Of a DNA stretch of 64,000 nt, positions 7,819 to 16,457 are shown piece by piece; positions within the stretch are counted from its first letter, which is position 1; the number at the start of each line of letters is the position of its first letter. Both the position numbers and the translations under genes were made by a program. Origin of the DNA: Desulfacinum hydrothermale DSM 13146 (GTDB lineage Bacteria > Desulfobacterota > Syntrophobacteria > Syntrophobacterales > DSM-9756); NCBI RefSeq assembly GCF_900176285.1, contig NZ_FWXF01000010.1, positions 1-64,000 on the forward strand, written 5' to 3'. The notes under the pieces were generated by a model that saw nothing but the letters and a program-made list of their open reading frames with translations, ran no database searches and was not told the DNA's origin.

Positions 7819-9030
7819 TTAGGCCTTGTAGGTGCGCATCAGCACGGCGAAGACACCCAGAAACACCCCCATGATCCCCGCGGCCAGGGCGAACGCGGGC
7901 AGGTAGCCGCTTCGTTCGATCACCAGTCCCATGGTGGCGGAGGCCAGCATGATGCCGAAGTAAATGCAGGTGTTGTAGCCGCCCATGGCCAGGCCCCGGG
8001 AATGGGCGGGCACCACCACGGCGATTAGGGCCCCGATGGATGTGAAGGCCAGCGCCAGGCCGGCGCCGAGCAGCACGGCGCAGACGAGAAAGTGCCACAG
8101 TTGGCTTGCGACGCCGAAGCCCACCATGGCCGCCCCCGCGCCCACGGCGCCAAAGGCCACAAGCCGTCTTCGGTCTCCCGTCCGGTCGCTCCAATGGCCG
8201 AACGGAATGCGTGACAGGGCATTGGATACCCCTTGGACGAAAAAGATCATGCCGATGGAAGCGATGGGAATGGAAGCGTCCCGGGCATGGAGCGGGATGA
8301 AGGTGATGAACATCCCCAGCCCGAAACAGAGTCCCAGGGTGACGAGCCAGCAGCCCCAGACCGGGGGGTTGCGCAGCACATCCCGGGCGGCTTTCCGGAG
8401 CGGAGGTCGGGCCGGCGTGCCGCTCTGGGCCGGAGGGGTGGGAAGGGCGGCGAGGATCAGCGCGAACAGAACGGCGGTGAGCACCCCGGAGGCCACGAAG
8501 ACCTGGGCGTAGCCGAATCCGTCGGCGACCCAGCCGCCCACGGCCGGCCCCACGCTCATACCCGTATAGAGCGCCGTGGTGTACCATCCGTAGGAGCGCC
8601 CCAGGTGGCTTACCGGCGACACATCGGCCACATAGCTCATCATGGTGGGGCCATAGGCGGAAAGGCCCACGCCGAAGAAGAAATAGACGAGCATGAGCTG
8701 TGCCGGGGTGGTGGTGAAGGCCAGCCAGAAGGAGGTGAGCGAAACGATGCAGGTTCCGGCCAGGGCCACCCGCTTGCGACCCCAGCGATCCGAAAGGAGC
8801 CCCGTGGGGAAGGAAAGGCAGCCGGCGGTGAGAAAGAAGACGGAGTTGATCCATCCCACGGTGGGCGTGTCCGCTCCCAGCGACTTGGCATAGAGGGGTA
8901 CCACGGGGATGCGCATGTAGGAGGCGGTGTAGAAGCCGAAGGTCACCGCACAGCAGATCGCCAGGCAGGTGGCGAAGGAAGCCGGCCTGGAGGTCCAAAG
9001 GCCCAGGGCGTTTTGGTGTGGTTTTTTCAT
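7819..9030 (-). CDS. MFS family efflux/transport protein
   Basis: A 403-residue membrane protein with about 12 hydrophobic segments. The loop between segments 2 and 3 carries LSDRWGRKRV, the major facilitator signature D-x-x-GR-K/R, and the second half repeats it as HWSDRTGDRRR. MFS proteins move small solutes by proton-coupled antiport or symport; the substrate cannot be read from sequence. I place the start at 9028-9030 (MKKPHQ), preceded by AGGGA. An upstream ATG at 9075 would add 15 residues of non-membrane sequence. Neighbours give no hint of substrate. Confidence 0.88.
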   Translation of the reverse strand: MKKPHQNALGLWTSRPASFATCLAICCAVTFGFYTASYMRIPVVPLYAKSLGADTPTVGWINSVFFLTAGCLSFPTGLLSDRWGRKRVALAGTCIVSLTSFWLAFTTTPAQLMLVYFFFGVGLSAYGPTMMSYVADVSPVSHLGRSYGWYTTALYTGMSVGPAVGGWVADGFGYAQVFVASGVLTAVLFALILAALPTPPAQSGTPARPPLRKAARDVLRNPPVWGCWLVTLGLCFGLGMFITFIPLHARDASIPIASIGMIFFVQGVSNALSRIPFGHWSDRTGDRRRLVAFGAVGAGAAMVGFGVASQLWHFLVCAVLLGAGLALAFTSIGALIAVVVPAHSRGLAMGGYNTCIYFGIMLASATMGLVIERSGYLPAFALAAGIMGVFLGVFAVLMRTYKA

Positions 9031-9287
9031 GGCCTGTCCCTGAATCCCCTGCGGCAAGAAGGAAAAAGCAGGCAATCCCCCCGAGTGAGGCGGTGTTTCC
9101 CTGTATCCTTAGCACAAATCCCGGCGGGAGTGAAAGGCTGAGCCGGGATACTGGACGGTCCATTGCAACACCCGCCGTGGCCTTCCCACACACCGCGTGG
9201 CCTGTGCGCCAGGGGAAGGGAGCGATTCTACGCCTCCTGGGCGGGTGTCAACCTTTTTCCGGACGCTTCTCCCTTTCCGTTCCGGCC

Positions 9288-9316
9288 TTTCACTGTGCTG
9301 TGAAATGCGCTATGAT
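9288..9316 (+). promoter_or_regulatory. Palindrome TTTCAC-N6-GTGAAA before a TATGAT box
   Basis: Within the 341-base gap between the MFS gene and the ATPase gene, TTTCAC (9288-9293) and GTGAAA (9300-9305) form a perfect inverted repeat with a six-base centre. A -10-like TATGAT lies at 9311-9316, about 55 bases before the GTG start at 9372. No good -35 is present, as would fit an activator- or repressor-controlled promoter. The rest of the gap shows no gene. Confidence 0.45.
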
Positions 9317-9371
9317 TCCGATGACTATGGAGGGATGGATCGCTATTTTCACTGACTGAGGAGGGATTTTC

Positions 9372-10223
9372 GTGACCGCACCATCCAATGCCGCTCTCCG
9401 TTTCGAGGGCACGGACCGCTACTACCTCAATCCGGAACTGCGCGAGATCGTCAACATCGCCATCGCTATGGAAAAGCCCCTGCTCCTGACCGGGGAGGCC
9501 GGAACGGGCAAAACCCAGCTTGCCTTCGAGATCGCCCGGTCCCTGGGCCTTCGGATGGAGGAGGCCCGGTGCAAGTCCACCTTCAAGGGCGAGGAGTTGT
9601 GCTACGTCTACGACACGGTACTCCGATTGAACGATTCCCGGTTCGGATCTGGGGATGCGGGCCGGGATGTGAACAACATCTGGGACTACATCCGCTTCGG
9701 CCCCATCGGCCGTGCTTTCACGGCCGAAGATCGGCGGGTGTTGTTGCTGGACGAGATCGACAAGACCGATTCGGATACCCAGGACAACCTGCTGGATGTT
9801 TTGGAAGACGGGGCCTTCATCATCCGGGAGATCAACCATAAGGTAAGGGCCAAGCATCGGCCGATCATCATCATCACGAGCAACGCCAAGAGGGAGCTTT
9901 CCGATCCCTTCCTTCGCCGTTGTTTCTGTCATTACATCCCCTTTCCCGGCCCCGAAGAGATGGTGCAGATCGTCAAGCTCCACTACCCGGACATCCCTGA
10001 GCCCTTTCTGCAGGCGTCTTTGGAAACCTTCTACCGGCTTCGGGAGGAGGGCTTCGAAAAGCCTCCGGCCACGGCGGAACTCCTGGATTGGATCGGGGCC
10101 ATGCAGGCCAGCGGCGCGCGCGGCCCCGGTGCGGGCCGGGACGTGGTGCACATCGGCACGCTTCTCAAAAGGACTCAGGACATCCTGAAATTCAAGGGCA
10201 TCCGGAAAGCTCTCCGGTTCTAG
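9372..10223 (+). CDS. MoxR-family AAA+ ATPase
   Basis: A 283-residue AAA+ protein: Walker A GEAGTGKT (41-48), Walker B VLLLDEID (123-130), sensor 1 IIIITSNAKRE (about 165-174) and an arginine finger in DPFLRRC. MoxR ATPases act as chaperones that remodel or insert metal centres into partner enzymes, usually with a VWA-domain protein encoded next door, as here (9 bases downstream). The start is GTG, preceded by GAGGAGG. No client enzyme lies nearby, so its target is unknown; the following TtcA-like protein could be a neighbour by chance. Confidence 0.9.
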   Translation: MTAPSNAALRFEGTDRYYLNPELREIVNIAIAMEKPLLLTGEAGTGKTQLAFEIARSLGLRMEEARCKSTFKGEELCYVYDTVLRLNDSRFGSGDAGRDVNNIWDYIRFGPIGRAFTAEDRRVLLLDEIDKTDSDTQDNLLDVLEDGAFIIREINHKVRAKHRPIIIITSNAKRELSDPFLRRCFCHYIPFPGPEEMVQIVKLHYPDIPEPFLQASLETFYRLREEGFEKPPATAELLDWIGAMQASGARGPGAGRDVVHIGTLLKRTQDILKFKGIRKALRF

Positions 10224-10232
10224 GGAGGCTCC

Positions 10233-11432
10233 ATGATCGCCTTCATCTACGGCCTCAAGCACGCCGGGATTCCCGTGAGCGTGCACTACATCCTGGAATT
10301 CTACCGGGGGCTGAGGGCGGGACTGGCGCCCGATCTGGACCGGCTCTTTCTTCTGGCGCGCCTGGTCTTCGTCAAGAAGGTGGAGCACTACGATGCCTTC
10401 GAACAGGTCTTTCGCTCCGTCTTCCTGGGCGATCCCAACGTGGATCCCACGGACTGGGAAGAGCTTCTCGCCGGAAAACCCTTCCAGCAATGGCTCCAAA
10501 AGGAAGTGGAAAGCGGGCGGCTGCCTCCCGAAGCCCTGCGCCAATTGGACACGGAAGAGCTCCTGGAACGTTTCTACCGGACCGTGCTGGCCCAGGAAGG
10601 CGAACACCACGGGGGAAACACCTGGGTGGGCACCGGAGGCCGCTCCCCCTACGGGCATAGCGGTCGCCAAGGCGGTGGAATCCGCGTCCACGGGCGAAGC
10701 GTCCACGGAACAGCCCAGAAGGTGATCGGCGCCCGTCGCTACATCAACTACAGTGACCAGGCGCCCCTGCGCACGGAAAATCTTCGCCAGGTGCTCTCTT
10801 CCCTCAAGAGCCTCCGGCCCGTGGGCCCTGAAAACGAACTGGACGTGGACGCCACCATCTATCGGACCGCCAAGAACGGGGGCGAGATCGAGCTCATCTT
10901 CCGAAGGGAGCTGCGAAACCGCGTGGACATGGTCCTGCTGGTGGACAACGGCGGCTATTCCATGCTGCCCTACGTGGATCTGGTGCGCACGGTCTTCAAT
11001 AAGATCCGCGACTGCTTCCGGGATGTTCGCACCTACTACTTCCACAACTGCATCTACGGAGCCGTCTATGCGGATCCTCAGCGGCGCCGTCCCGTTTCCT
11101 GGGAAACCCTGCTGGGCTCGGGGCGAAAGACACGGCTCATCCTCATCGGCGATGCCAACATGGCCCCGGCCGAACTCATGGCCGCCTACGGATCCATCGA
11201 CATGGTGACCACCGTGCGCAAACCCGGCTACGTGTGGCTGCGCGAACTTCGGGACGCCTTTCCTGTGAGTGTCTGGCTGAACCCCATTGGAAGGGACCAG
11301 TGGCCGTGGCAGAGTTCCACCATCGAGCGGATCGGGCGGATCTTCCACATGGAAGACCTGAGCCTGGGTGGCATCAAAAACGCCGTGACCTACTTAAACG
11401 TCCAGGGCCAAGCCGTGGACCAGTCGGGATAG
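10233..11432 (+). CDS. VWA-domain partner of the MoxR ATPase, CoxE-like
   Basis: A 399-residue protein. The N-terminal half (1-120) is helical, followed by a glycine/histidine-rich linker (124-160). A von Willebrand A-like domain starts about residue 230 (RVDMVLLVDNGGYSM) and continues with RTYYFHNCIYG and RLILIGDANMA. In the CoxE/MoxR-associated group this domain normally binds a metal through D-x-S-x-S; here the position reads D-N-G-G-Y (238-242), so two ligands are missing. A substituted MIDAS may be normal for this subfamily. It is cotranscribed with the ATPase and is expected to guide the ATPase to its substrate. Confidence 0.85.
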   Translation: MIAFIYGLKHAGIPVSVHYILEFYRGLRAGLAPDLDRLFLLARLVFVKKVEHYDAFEQVFRSVFLGDPNVDPTDWEELLAGKPFQQWLQKEVESGRLPPEALRQLDTEELLERFYRTVLAQEGEHHGGNTWVGTGGRSPYGHSGRQGGGIRVHGRSVHGTAQKVIGARRYINYSDQAPLRTENLRQVLSSLKSLRPVGPENELDVDATIYRTAKNGGEIELIFRRELRNRVDMVLLVDNGGYSMLPYVDLVRTVFNKIRDCFRDVRTYYFHNCIYGAVYADPQRRRPVSWETLLGSGRKTRLILIGDANMAPAELMAAYGSIDMVTTVRKPGYVWLRELRDAFPVSVWLNPIGRDQWPWQSSTIERIGRIFHMEDLSLGGIKNAVTYLNVQGQAVDQSG

Positions 11433-11604
11433 TCTCGGATTCAAAAAGGAAAGGACGCCACGTCCGCGGGCCGGGAGGGGCAGCGCCCCGAAACGTTTTT
11501 GTGGGATTGGGCGCAATTTCTGAAAGCGCTGGCGTGCATCGCTTGGAAAGCGTGCAATTTCGCCCGCGGATTGCGGGCATTCAACCCCAACGAGCAGCAA
11601 ATCC

Positions 11605-12339
11605 ATGGCCTACATCGATAAGGAAGCGCGCCGCCTGGTGGGCAAAGCGATTCATCACTACGATCTGATCCAGGACGGAGATCGGATCGCCGTGGCCGTT
11701 TCGGGGGGAAAGGACAGCATGGTGCTGCTCTGGCTCCTTCGCGAGCGCCTACGGCGCATCCCCATCCACTACGACCTGGTGGCGGTGCACGTGGCCCTGG
11801 GCTTCGATCCGCAACCGGCGGCGGAGCTGGAGGCCTTTTTTCGCCGGGAAGGCTTCGACTACCGCATCCTTCACACCGACTACGGCGTGAAGGCCCATTT
11901 GCCGGAAAACAGGGAGAACCCTTGTTTTCTGTGCGCCCGAAGGCGTCGAGCCGCCATCTTCCGCCAGGCCCAATCCCTGGGATGCTCCAAGGTGGCCTTT
12001 GCCCACAACCAGGATGACTTCATCGAGACCTTTTTCATGAACGTCTGTTACGGCGCCCAGGTGGCCGGGATCGTTCCCAAACAGCCCTTTTTCGGCGGAC
12101 TGATCACCGTGATCCGTCCCCTGGCCCTCGTGGATTCCCAGAAAGTGGCGCGCCTGGCCCGCAACCTCCAACTGCCGGTGGTGGAAAACCCCTGCCCCTC
12201 GGCGGGAAAGAGCGCCCGGACGGAAATCCGGGATTTCCTCTTTTCCCTCTACCGCAAAAACCGCAAGGTGCGAGGCAACATCTTCCACGCCCTGAGCAAT
12301 GTGAATCCGGAGTACCTGCCCCCGCCTCTCAAGAGGTGA
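11605..12339 (+). CDS. ttcA: TtcA-like PP-loop ATP pyrophosphatase
   Basis: A 244-residue protein of the TtcA/TilS group. The PP-loop SGGKDS is at residues 33-38. The pair C107-x-x-C110 in NPCFLC and C197 in NPCP match the three cysteines that hold a [4Fe-4S] cluster in TtcA, which inserts sulfur at cytidine 32 of tRNA. It is shorter than E. coli TtcA (about 310), typical of the compact anaerobe version. Some relatives act on other substrates, so the tRNA role is probable rather than certain. The start at 11605 lacks a strong ribosome binding site (GAGCAGC); the 172-base gap before it holds no gene. Confidence 0.82.
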   Translation: MAYIDKEARRLVGKAIHHYDLIQDGDRIAVAVSGGKDSMVLLWLLRERLRRIPIHYDLVAVHVALGFDPQPAAELEAFFRREGFDYRILHTDYGVKAHLPENRENPCFLCARRRRAAIFRQAQSLGCSKVAFAHNQDDFIETFFMNVCYGAQVAGIVPKQPFFGGLITVIRPLALVDSQKVARLARNLQLPVVENPCPSAGKSARTEIRDFLFSLYRKNRKVRGNIFHALSNVNPEYLPPPLKR

Positions 12340-12449
12340 AGCCCGGGAATCGGTGGGGCGTGTGGATCCCAGAAGGGGCCCCAGACCCATCTTCAGCGCA
12401 GTGCAGCCCCTCAGGGCTGCCCAATAAAAAGGTCAGGAGAGACGATTCC

Positions 12450-15161
12450 ATGACGGAAAAGAAGCCGACCTTGTATCTTATCGACGCCAGCTCCTACATG
12501 TATCGCGCCTTTTATGCCATGGGCCAGCGCCTCACCGCACCCGACGGAACGCCCACCCAGGCCGTCTACGGCTTTCACCAGATGCTCCAGAAGGTGCTCA
12601 AGGACAAAAAGCCCGAACGGGTCTGCGTGGTCTACGATCCGCCGGGACCCACCCTTCGCCACGCCATCTATCCCGACTACAAGGCCACCCGGGAACGCAT
12701 GCCCGAAGATCTGGTGGTCCAGGTGCCGCTTATCAAAAACCTGGTGGATCTCCTGGGTATCCCCTCGGTGGAGATCACCGGCTACGAGGCGGACGACGTG
12801 ATCGCGGCCTTGGCCCGCAAGGCGCTGCAAGCCGGCATGCGGGTGGTGATCATCTCGGGCGATAAGGATCTGCATCAACTGGTGCGGGAACCCCACGTGA
12901 TCCAGTGGGATCCGCAAAAGGACGAAATCTTCACCAGCGAGACGGTGGAGCGCAAACTGGGCGTGCGGCCCGAACAGGTTCGGGATTTTTTGGCTCTCAT
13001 GGGCGACAGTTCGGACAATGTTCCCGGCGTGGCCGGCGTGGGCCGGAAGACGGCCCAAAATCTGCTCCGCCAGTTCGGGACCCTGGACCAGGTCTTGAGC
13101 CGTGTGGAAGACATCAAAAGTGCGGCCATCAAGAAAAAGATTTTGGCCGGCAAAGAGGCGGCGCTCCTTTCCCGGGACCTGGTCACCGTTCGAGAGGATG
13201 CACCCGTGGCCCTGGAACCGGACCAGTGCACCATCGGGGCGGCCGACACCAAGGGGCTGGTGGCTTTCTTTCAGTCCTTGGGGTTTCGACGCTTCTTGGA
13301 CGAACTGGCCCGGGAAGCCGGTGGCGAGGCCGCGCATGCCGCCGCCGAAGGCCTCCAACGGCGCGATCGGCTGGTGACCGATGAAAAGGGCTTTTCGGCC
13401 GTGCTGGCTGAGATCGCCCGGGAGGACGTCCTTTCCATCGACCTGGAAACCACCTCAACGGACGCCATGCGGGCCGACCTGGTGGGGGTGGCCCTGTGCT
13501 GGGAGGACCACCAAGCGGCCTACATTCCCGTGGGGCACACGGGAGAGGATGCCGGGGAGCAGCTTTCGGCCACTCGGGTGCTGGAAGGCCTTCGGCCCTT
13601 TCTGGAAGGCGAGCGGCCTCGAAAGGTGGGGCAGAACATCAAGTATGAGTGGGTGGTGCTGAAGCGCCACGGCGTGGAGCTTCAGGGAATCGACTTCGAC
13701 ACCATGGTGGCCAGCTACCTTTTGGATCCCGGCAACCCGTCCCACCGCCTGGAACGCATCGTGGCCGAGCACCTGGGCGAGAGCAAGCTGCGCTACAGCG
13801 ATGTGGCCGGATCCGGCAAGCATCAGATCCCTTTCGCCCAGGTTCCCCTGGAAAAGGCCGTGGACTACGCCTGTAGCGATGCGGAAACCACCTTTCGGCT
13901 GGTGCCGGTGCTCCGGGAAAAGCTCCAAGGCGCCAAGCTTGAGAACCTCATGGATACCCTGGAACGGCCCCTCATCGCTGTGCTGGCGCGCATGGAACAC
14001 AGGGGCATCCGGGTCGACGCGGCCCGCCTGCACGAACTTTCCAAGGTTTTGGAAGAGGGTATTCGCAAAGAAGAAGAGGCCATCTACCACATCGCGGGAG
14101 GCCCGTTCAACATCCAGTCGCCCATCCAGCTCCGCGACGTGCTTTTCGGAAAGCTGCAACTTCCGGTCATCAAGAAGACCAAGACCGGACCGTCCACGGA
14201 CATGAGCGTTTTGGAGGAGCTGGCCGCCCTGCATCCCATCGCGCAACACATCGTGACCTACCGAAGCCTGACCAAGCTCAAAAACACCTACGTGGACAAC
14301 CTGCCCAAGCTGATTCACCCCGAGACGGGCCGCATCCACACCAGCTACAACCAGGCCGTGACCGCCACAGGGCGCCTGAGCAGTTCGGATCCCAACCTGC
14401 AGAACATCCCCATCCGAACGGAGGAGGGACGGCGGATCCGGGAGGCCTTCGTGCCGGAAGCGGGCTGCGTGCTGCTCGCCGCCGACTATTCCCAGATCGA
14501 ACTGCGCATCTTCGCCCACTATAGCGGCGATGAGCGGCTGGTGGCCGCCTTCGCCGAAGGGGCGGACATCCACCGGCGGACCGCTGCGGAGATGTTCGGG
14601 GTGCCGCCCCATGAGGTCACCCCGGAGATGCGCCGCCAGGCCAAGACCATCAATTTCGGGATCATCTACGGCATGGGCCCTTACGGGCTGGGCAAGCAGC
14701 TTGGGATCAGCCAGGCCGGCGCCAAGGCGGCCATCGAGCGCTACTTCGCCACCTACGAAGGCGTGAAGGGCTGGATCCAACAGGTGGTGGAGGAATGCCG
14801 AGAACGCGGCTATGCGGAAACCCTCTTGGGACGACGCCGGTATCTGCCGGAATTGAACAGCCGCAACCGCAACGTGCGCCAGCAGGGGGAACGCCTGGCG
14901 GTGAACACCACCATCCAAGGCACGGCGGCGGATCTCATCAAGAAGGCCATGATCGACATCGACGACGCCATCCGCAAGGAAGGCCTTGGCACCGCCATGC
15001 TCCTCCAGGTGCACGACGAACTGGTCTTTGAGGTCCCGGAAGACGAACTGGACCGGATCCGCGCCTTGGTCAGGGACCTCATGGAAAACGTACATCCCTT
15101 GTCGGTGCCCCTGGTGGTGGACATGGGCTGGGGAGCCAACTGGGCCGAGGCCCACGCGTGA
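12450..15161 (+). CDS. polA: DNA polymerase I
   Basis: A 903-residue, three-domain polymerase. The N-terminal 5'-3' nuclease (about 5-290) contains LIDASSYMYRAFYAM, YEADDVIAA and GDSSDNVPG. A 3'-5' exonuclease domain (about 310-500) keeps DLETTSTD near residue 330 and YACSDAETT, so proofreading looks intact. The polymerase domain carries TGRLSSSDPNLQNIP, DYSQIELR (about 679), KTINFGIIYGM and VHDELVFEVP (about 854). It fills gaps in replication and repair. I start it at 12450, after CAGGAGAG; the open frame extends 38 codons upstream without similarity and overlaps the preceding gene. Length matches the family. Confidence 0.95.
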   Translation: MTEKKPTLYLIDASSYMYRAFYAMGQRLTAPDGTPTQAVYGFHQMLQKVLKDKKPERVCVVYDPPGPTLRHAIYPDYKATRERMPEDLVVQVPLIKNLVDLLGIPSVEITGYEADDVIAALARKALQAGMRVVIISGDKDLHQLVREPHVIQWDPQKDEIFTSETVERKLGVRPEQVRDFLALMGDSSDNVPGVAGVGRKTAQNLLRQFGTLDQVLSRVEDIKSAAIKKKILAGKEAALLSRDLVTVREDAPVALEPDQCTIGAADTKGLVAFFQSLGFRRFLDELAREAGGEAAHAAAEGLQRRDRLVTDEKGFSAVLAEIAREDVLSIDLETTSTDAMRADLVGVALCWEDHQAAYIPVGHTGEDAGEQLSATRVLEGLRPFLEGERPRKVGQNIKYEWVVLKRHGVELQGIDFDTMVASYLLDPGNPSHRLERIVAEHLGESKLRYSDVAGSGKHQIPFAQVPLEKAVDYACSDAETTFRLVPVLREKLQGAKLENLMDTLERPLIAVLARMEHRGIRVDAARLHELSKVLEEGIRKEEEAIYHIAGGPFNIQSPIQLRDVLFGKLQLPVIKKTKTGPSTDMSVLEELAALHPIAQHIVTYRSLTKLKNTYVDNLPKLIHPETGRIHTSYNQAVTATGRLSSSDPNLQNIPIRTEEGRRIREAFVPEAGCVLLAADYSQIELRIFAHYSGDERLVAAFAEGADIHRRTAAEMFGVPPHEVTPEMRRQAKTINFGIIYGMGPYGLGKQLGISQAGAKAAIERYFATYEGVKGWIQQVVEECRERGYAETLLGRRRYLPELNSRNRNVRQQGERLAVNTTIQGTAADLIKKAMIDIDDAIRKEGLGTAMLLQVHDELVFEVPEDELDRIRALVRDLMENVHPLSVPLVVDMGWGANWAEAHA

Positions 15162-15245
15162 CATCTTTGGAATCCACAGCCCATAAGGGCGACTTCCAAT
15201 CTCGCTCTTTTTTGAAAGGTGCATGTGCGATCTTTGCAAACGGAT

Positions 15246-15372
15246 CCTTCCCACAAGCAACTTTGGAACGGCTACAACATGCTGACTCAGGTGGAAGCAT
15301 CCTTTCGGAGCCTAAAAAAGGAGCCTTCCTTGCGGTCGGCCACTCACCGCCTACGGCGCCGCATTCACGGGC
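15246..15372 (+). pseudogene. IS1634/IS4-type transposase fragment
   Basis: Inside the 361-base gap between polA and queC a plus-strand frame reads LWNGYNMLTQVEASFRSLKK followed by EPSLRSATHRL and RIHG. This is like the conserved segment near the C-terminus of IS1634-type DDE transposases (W-x-x-Y-x-LT-VE-FRSLK-LRP-H). No start, catalytic core or end is present, so only a small scar is left. The call rests on motif memory. Confidence 0.5.
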
Positions 15373-15455
15373 GCCGTGCCTGCGGCTTTTGGAAAAGGGC
15401 CCTGCGCAACGATAGAAAAACCCAGTGGTGAAGGGAAAAAAACACGTTCTAACGA

Positions 15456-15468
15456 TAACAATATGTTA
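15456..15468. promoter_or_regulatory. Palindrome TAACA-ATA-TGTTA upstream of queC
   Basis: A perfect 13-base inverted repeat in an AT-rich stretch 55 bases before the queC start, the only AT-rich DNA in this neighbourhood. It may be an operator or part of the queC promoter. No preQ1 riboswitch-like structure was recognised between it and the gene. Confidence 0.35.
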
Positions 15469-15522
15469 CACAAAAAAGTGACCAATTGGGGTTAGAGATT
15501 CGCAGTGGAAAGGACGACTTCC

Positions 15523-16287
15523 ATGACGCATGGAGAAAGACCCAAAGCCGTTGTCCTCCTATCTGGAGGACTGGATTCGACCACCTGCCTGGCGATCGCC
15601 AAGGACGCCGGCTATGCTTGCTACGCTTTGACCTTCTCCTACGGCCAGCGCCATAAGGTGGAACTGGAGGCGGCTCGGCGGGTGGCCGCGGCTTTTTCGG
15701 TGGAGGAACACCTGGTCCTGGAGCTTCCGCTGGACCGCATCGGCGGCTCGGCGCTCACCTCCCCCATGGAGGTTCCCAAGGACGCGCCTCTGGCCATGGA
15801 GGGGGGATCCATTCCGGTAACCTATGTGCCGGCCCGAAACACCATCTTCCTGTCGCTGGCCTTGGCTTGGGCTGAGGTGCTGGGCGCCGCGGACATCTTC
15901 ATCGGTGTGAACGCTGTGGATTATTCGGGCTACCCGGACTGCCGTCCGGAATACATTGAGGCCTTCCAGCACATGGCCAATCTGGCCACTAAGGCCGGGG
16001 TGGAAGGGCAAATGAAGGTGCGCATTCGCACGCCGCTGCTGCACTGGAGCAAAGCGCAGATCGTTCGCAAGGGGCGCGAACTGGGGGTGGACTACGATCT
16101 CACCCATTCCTGTTACGATCCCGATCCCGAAGGCCGCCCCTGCGGCCGTTGCGAGAGCTGTCGGCTTCGGGCTCGCGGATTGGAGGGGGCGCAGGAGCTT
16201 GTCCGAGAACGCACAGGTTGCTCCCTTCTTGTACGGACGGAAGGTTGGGACTACCATGCGAGCCCGTTCAGCCGACCTGGCCTTTAA
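15523..16287 (+). CDS. queC: 7-cyano-7-deazaguanine synthase with element-derived C-terminus
   Basis: QueC converts 7-carboxy-7-deazaguanine to preQ0 using ammonia and ATP, in the queuosine pathway. The 254-residue frame has the PP-loop LSGGLDSTT (about 13-21), the family segment [34 protein letters not shown] and the zinc cysteines in [18 protein letters not shown]. The catalytic protein normally ends soon after the last cysteines, at about 220-230 residues. Here codon 224 is CAG (16192-16194), and from 16195 the frame enters a dispersed repeat, adding 31 residues ([20 protein letters not shown] then HASPF). At the same boundary two other genes carry TAG. I infer loss of an original TAG stop. 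The start at 15523 is supported by GGAAAGG; a GTG six codons earlier is possible. Confidence 0.9.
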   Translation: MTHGERPKAVVLLSGGLDSTTCLAIAKDAGYACYALTFSYGQRHKVELEAARRVAAAFSVEEHLVLELPLDRIGGSALTSPMEVPKDAPLAMEGGSIPVTYVPARNTIFLSLALAWAEVLGAADIFIGVNAVDYSGYPDCRPEYIEAFQHMANLATKAGVEGQMKVRIRTPLLHWSKAQIVRKGRELGVDYDLTHSCYDPDPEGRPCGRCESCRLRARGLEGAQELVRERTGCSLLVRTEGWDYHASPFSRPGL

Positions 16288-16370
16288 GTGGGGGCGGGTT
16301 CCGAACCCGCCCTCATCAGAGCTCAAAAAACATCCCATAGCACCGTGGGATGGCATTTGAAGGAGGCCCA
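16195..16370 (+). repeat. MITE-like element, copy A, overlapping queC 3' end
   Basis: It begins GAGCTTGTCCGAGAACGCAC and contains TTGCTCCCTTCTTGT, GGACGGAAGGTTGGGACT, the palindrome GGGCGGGTTCCGAACCCGCCC (about 16292-16312) and GCTCAAAAAACATC, all shared in order with copies B and D. The far end has diverged and no closing terminal repeat is visible. The first 93 bases are translated as part of queC. Confidence 0.8.
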
Positions 16371-16457
16371 AACCCTCCGAGCATCTTGGGCGGAGAGGCT
16401 CATGGTATTTTGTTGGAGAAGGTTTCCCGGAGGCCGGAAGAAAAAAGGAGGTTTACG

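Noticed and set aside
7742-9193. 483-residue minus-strand ORF overlapping the MFS gene in another frame
   Set aside because: The sequence is arginine, histidine and proline rich, as expected of a shifted reading of a GC-rich gene; the MFS frame has clear membrane segments and family motifs.
9228-11348. 706-residue ORF antisense to moxR and the VWA gene
   Set aside because: It has no signal, fold or family and reflects third-position GC bias; both sense frames are recognised families.
13455-15260. 601-residue ORF antisense to polA
   Set aside because: Shadow of the polymerase gene; composition only, with no similarity recognised.
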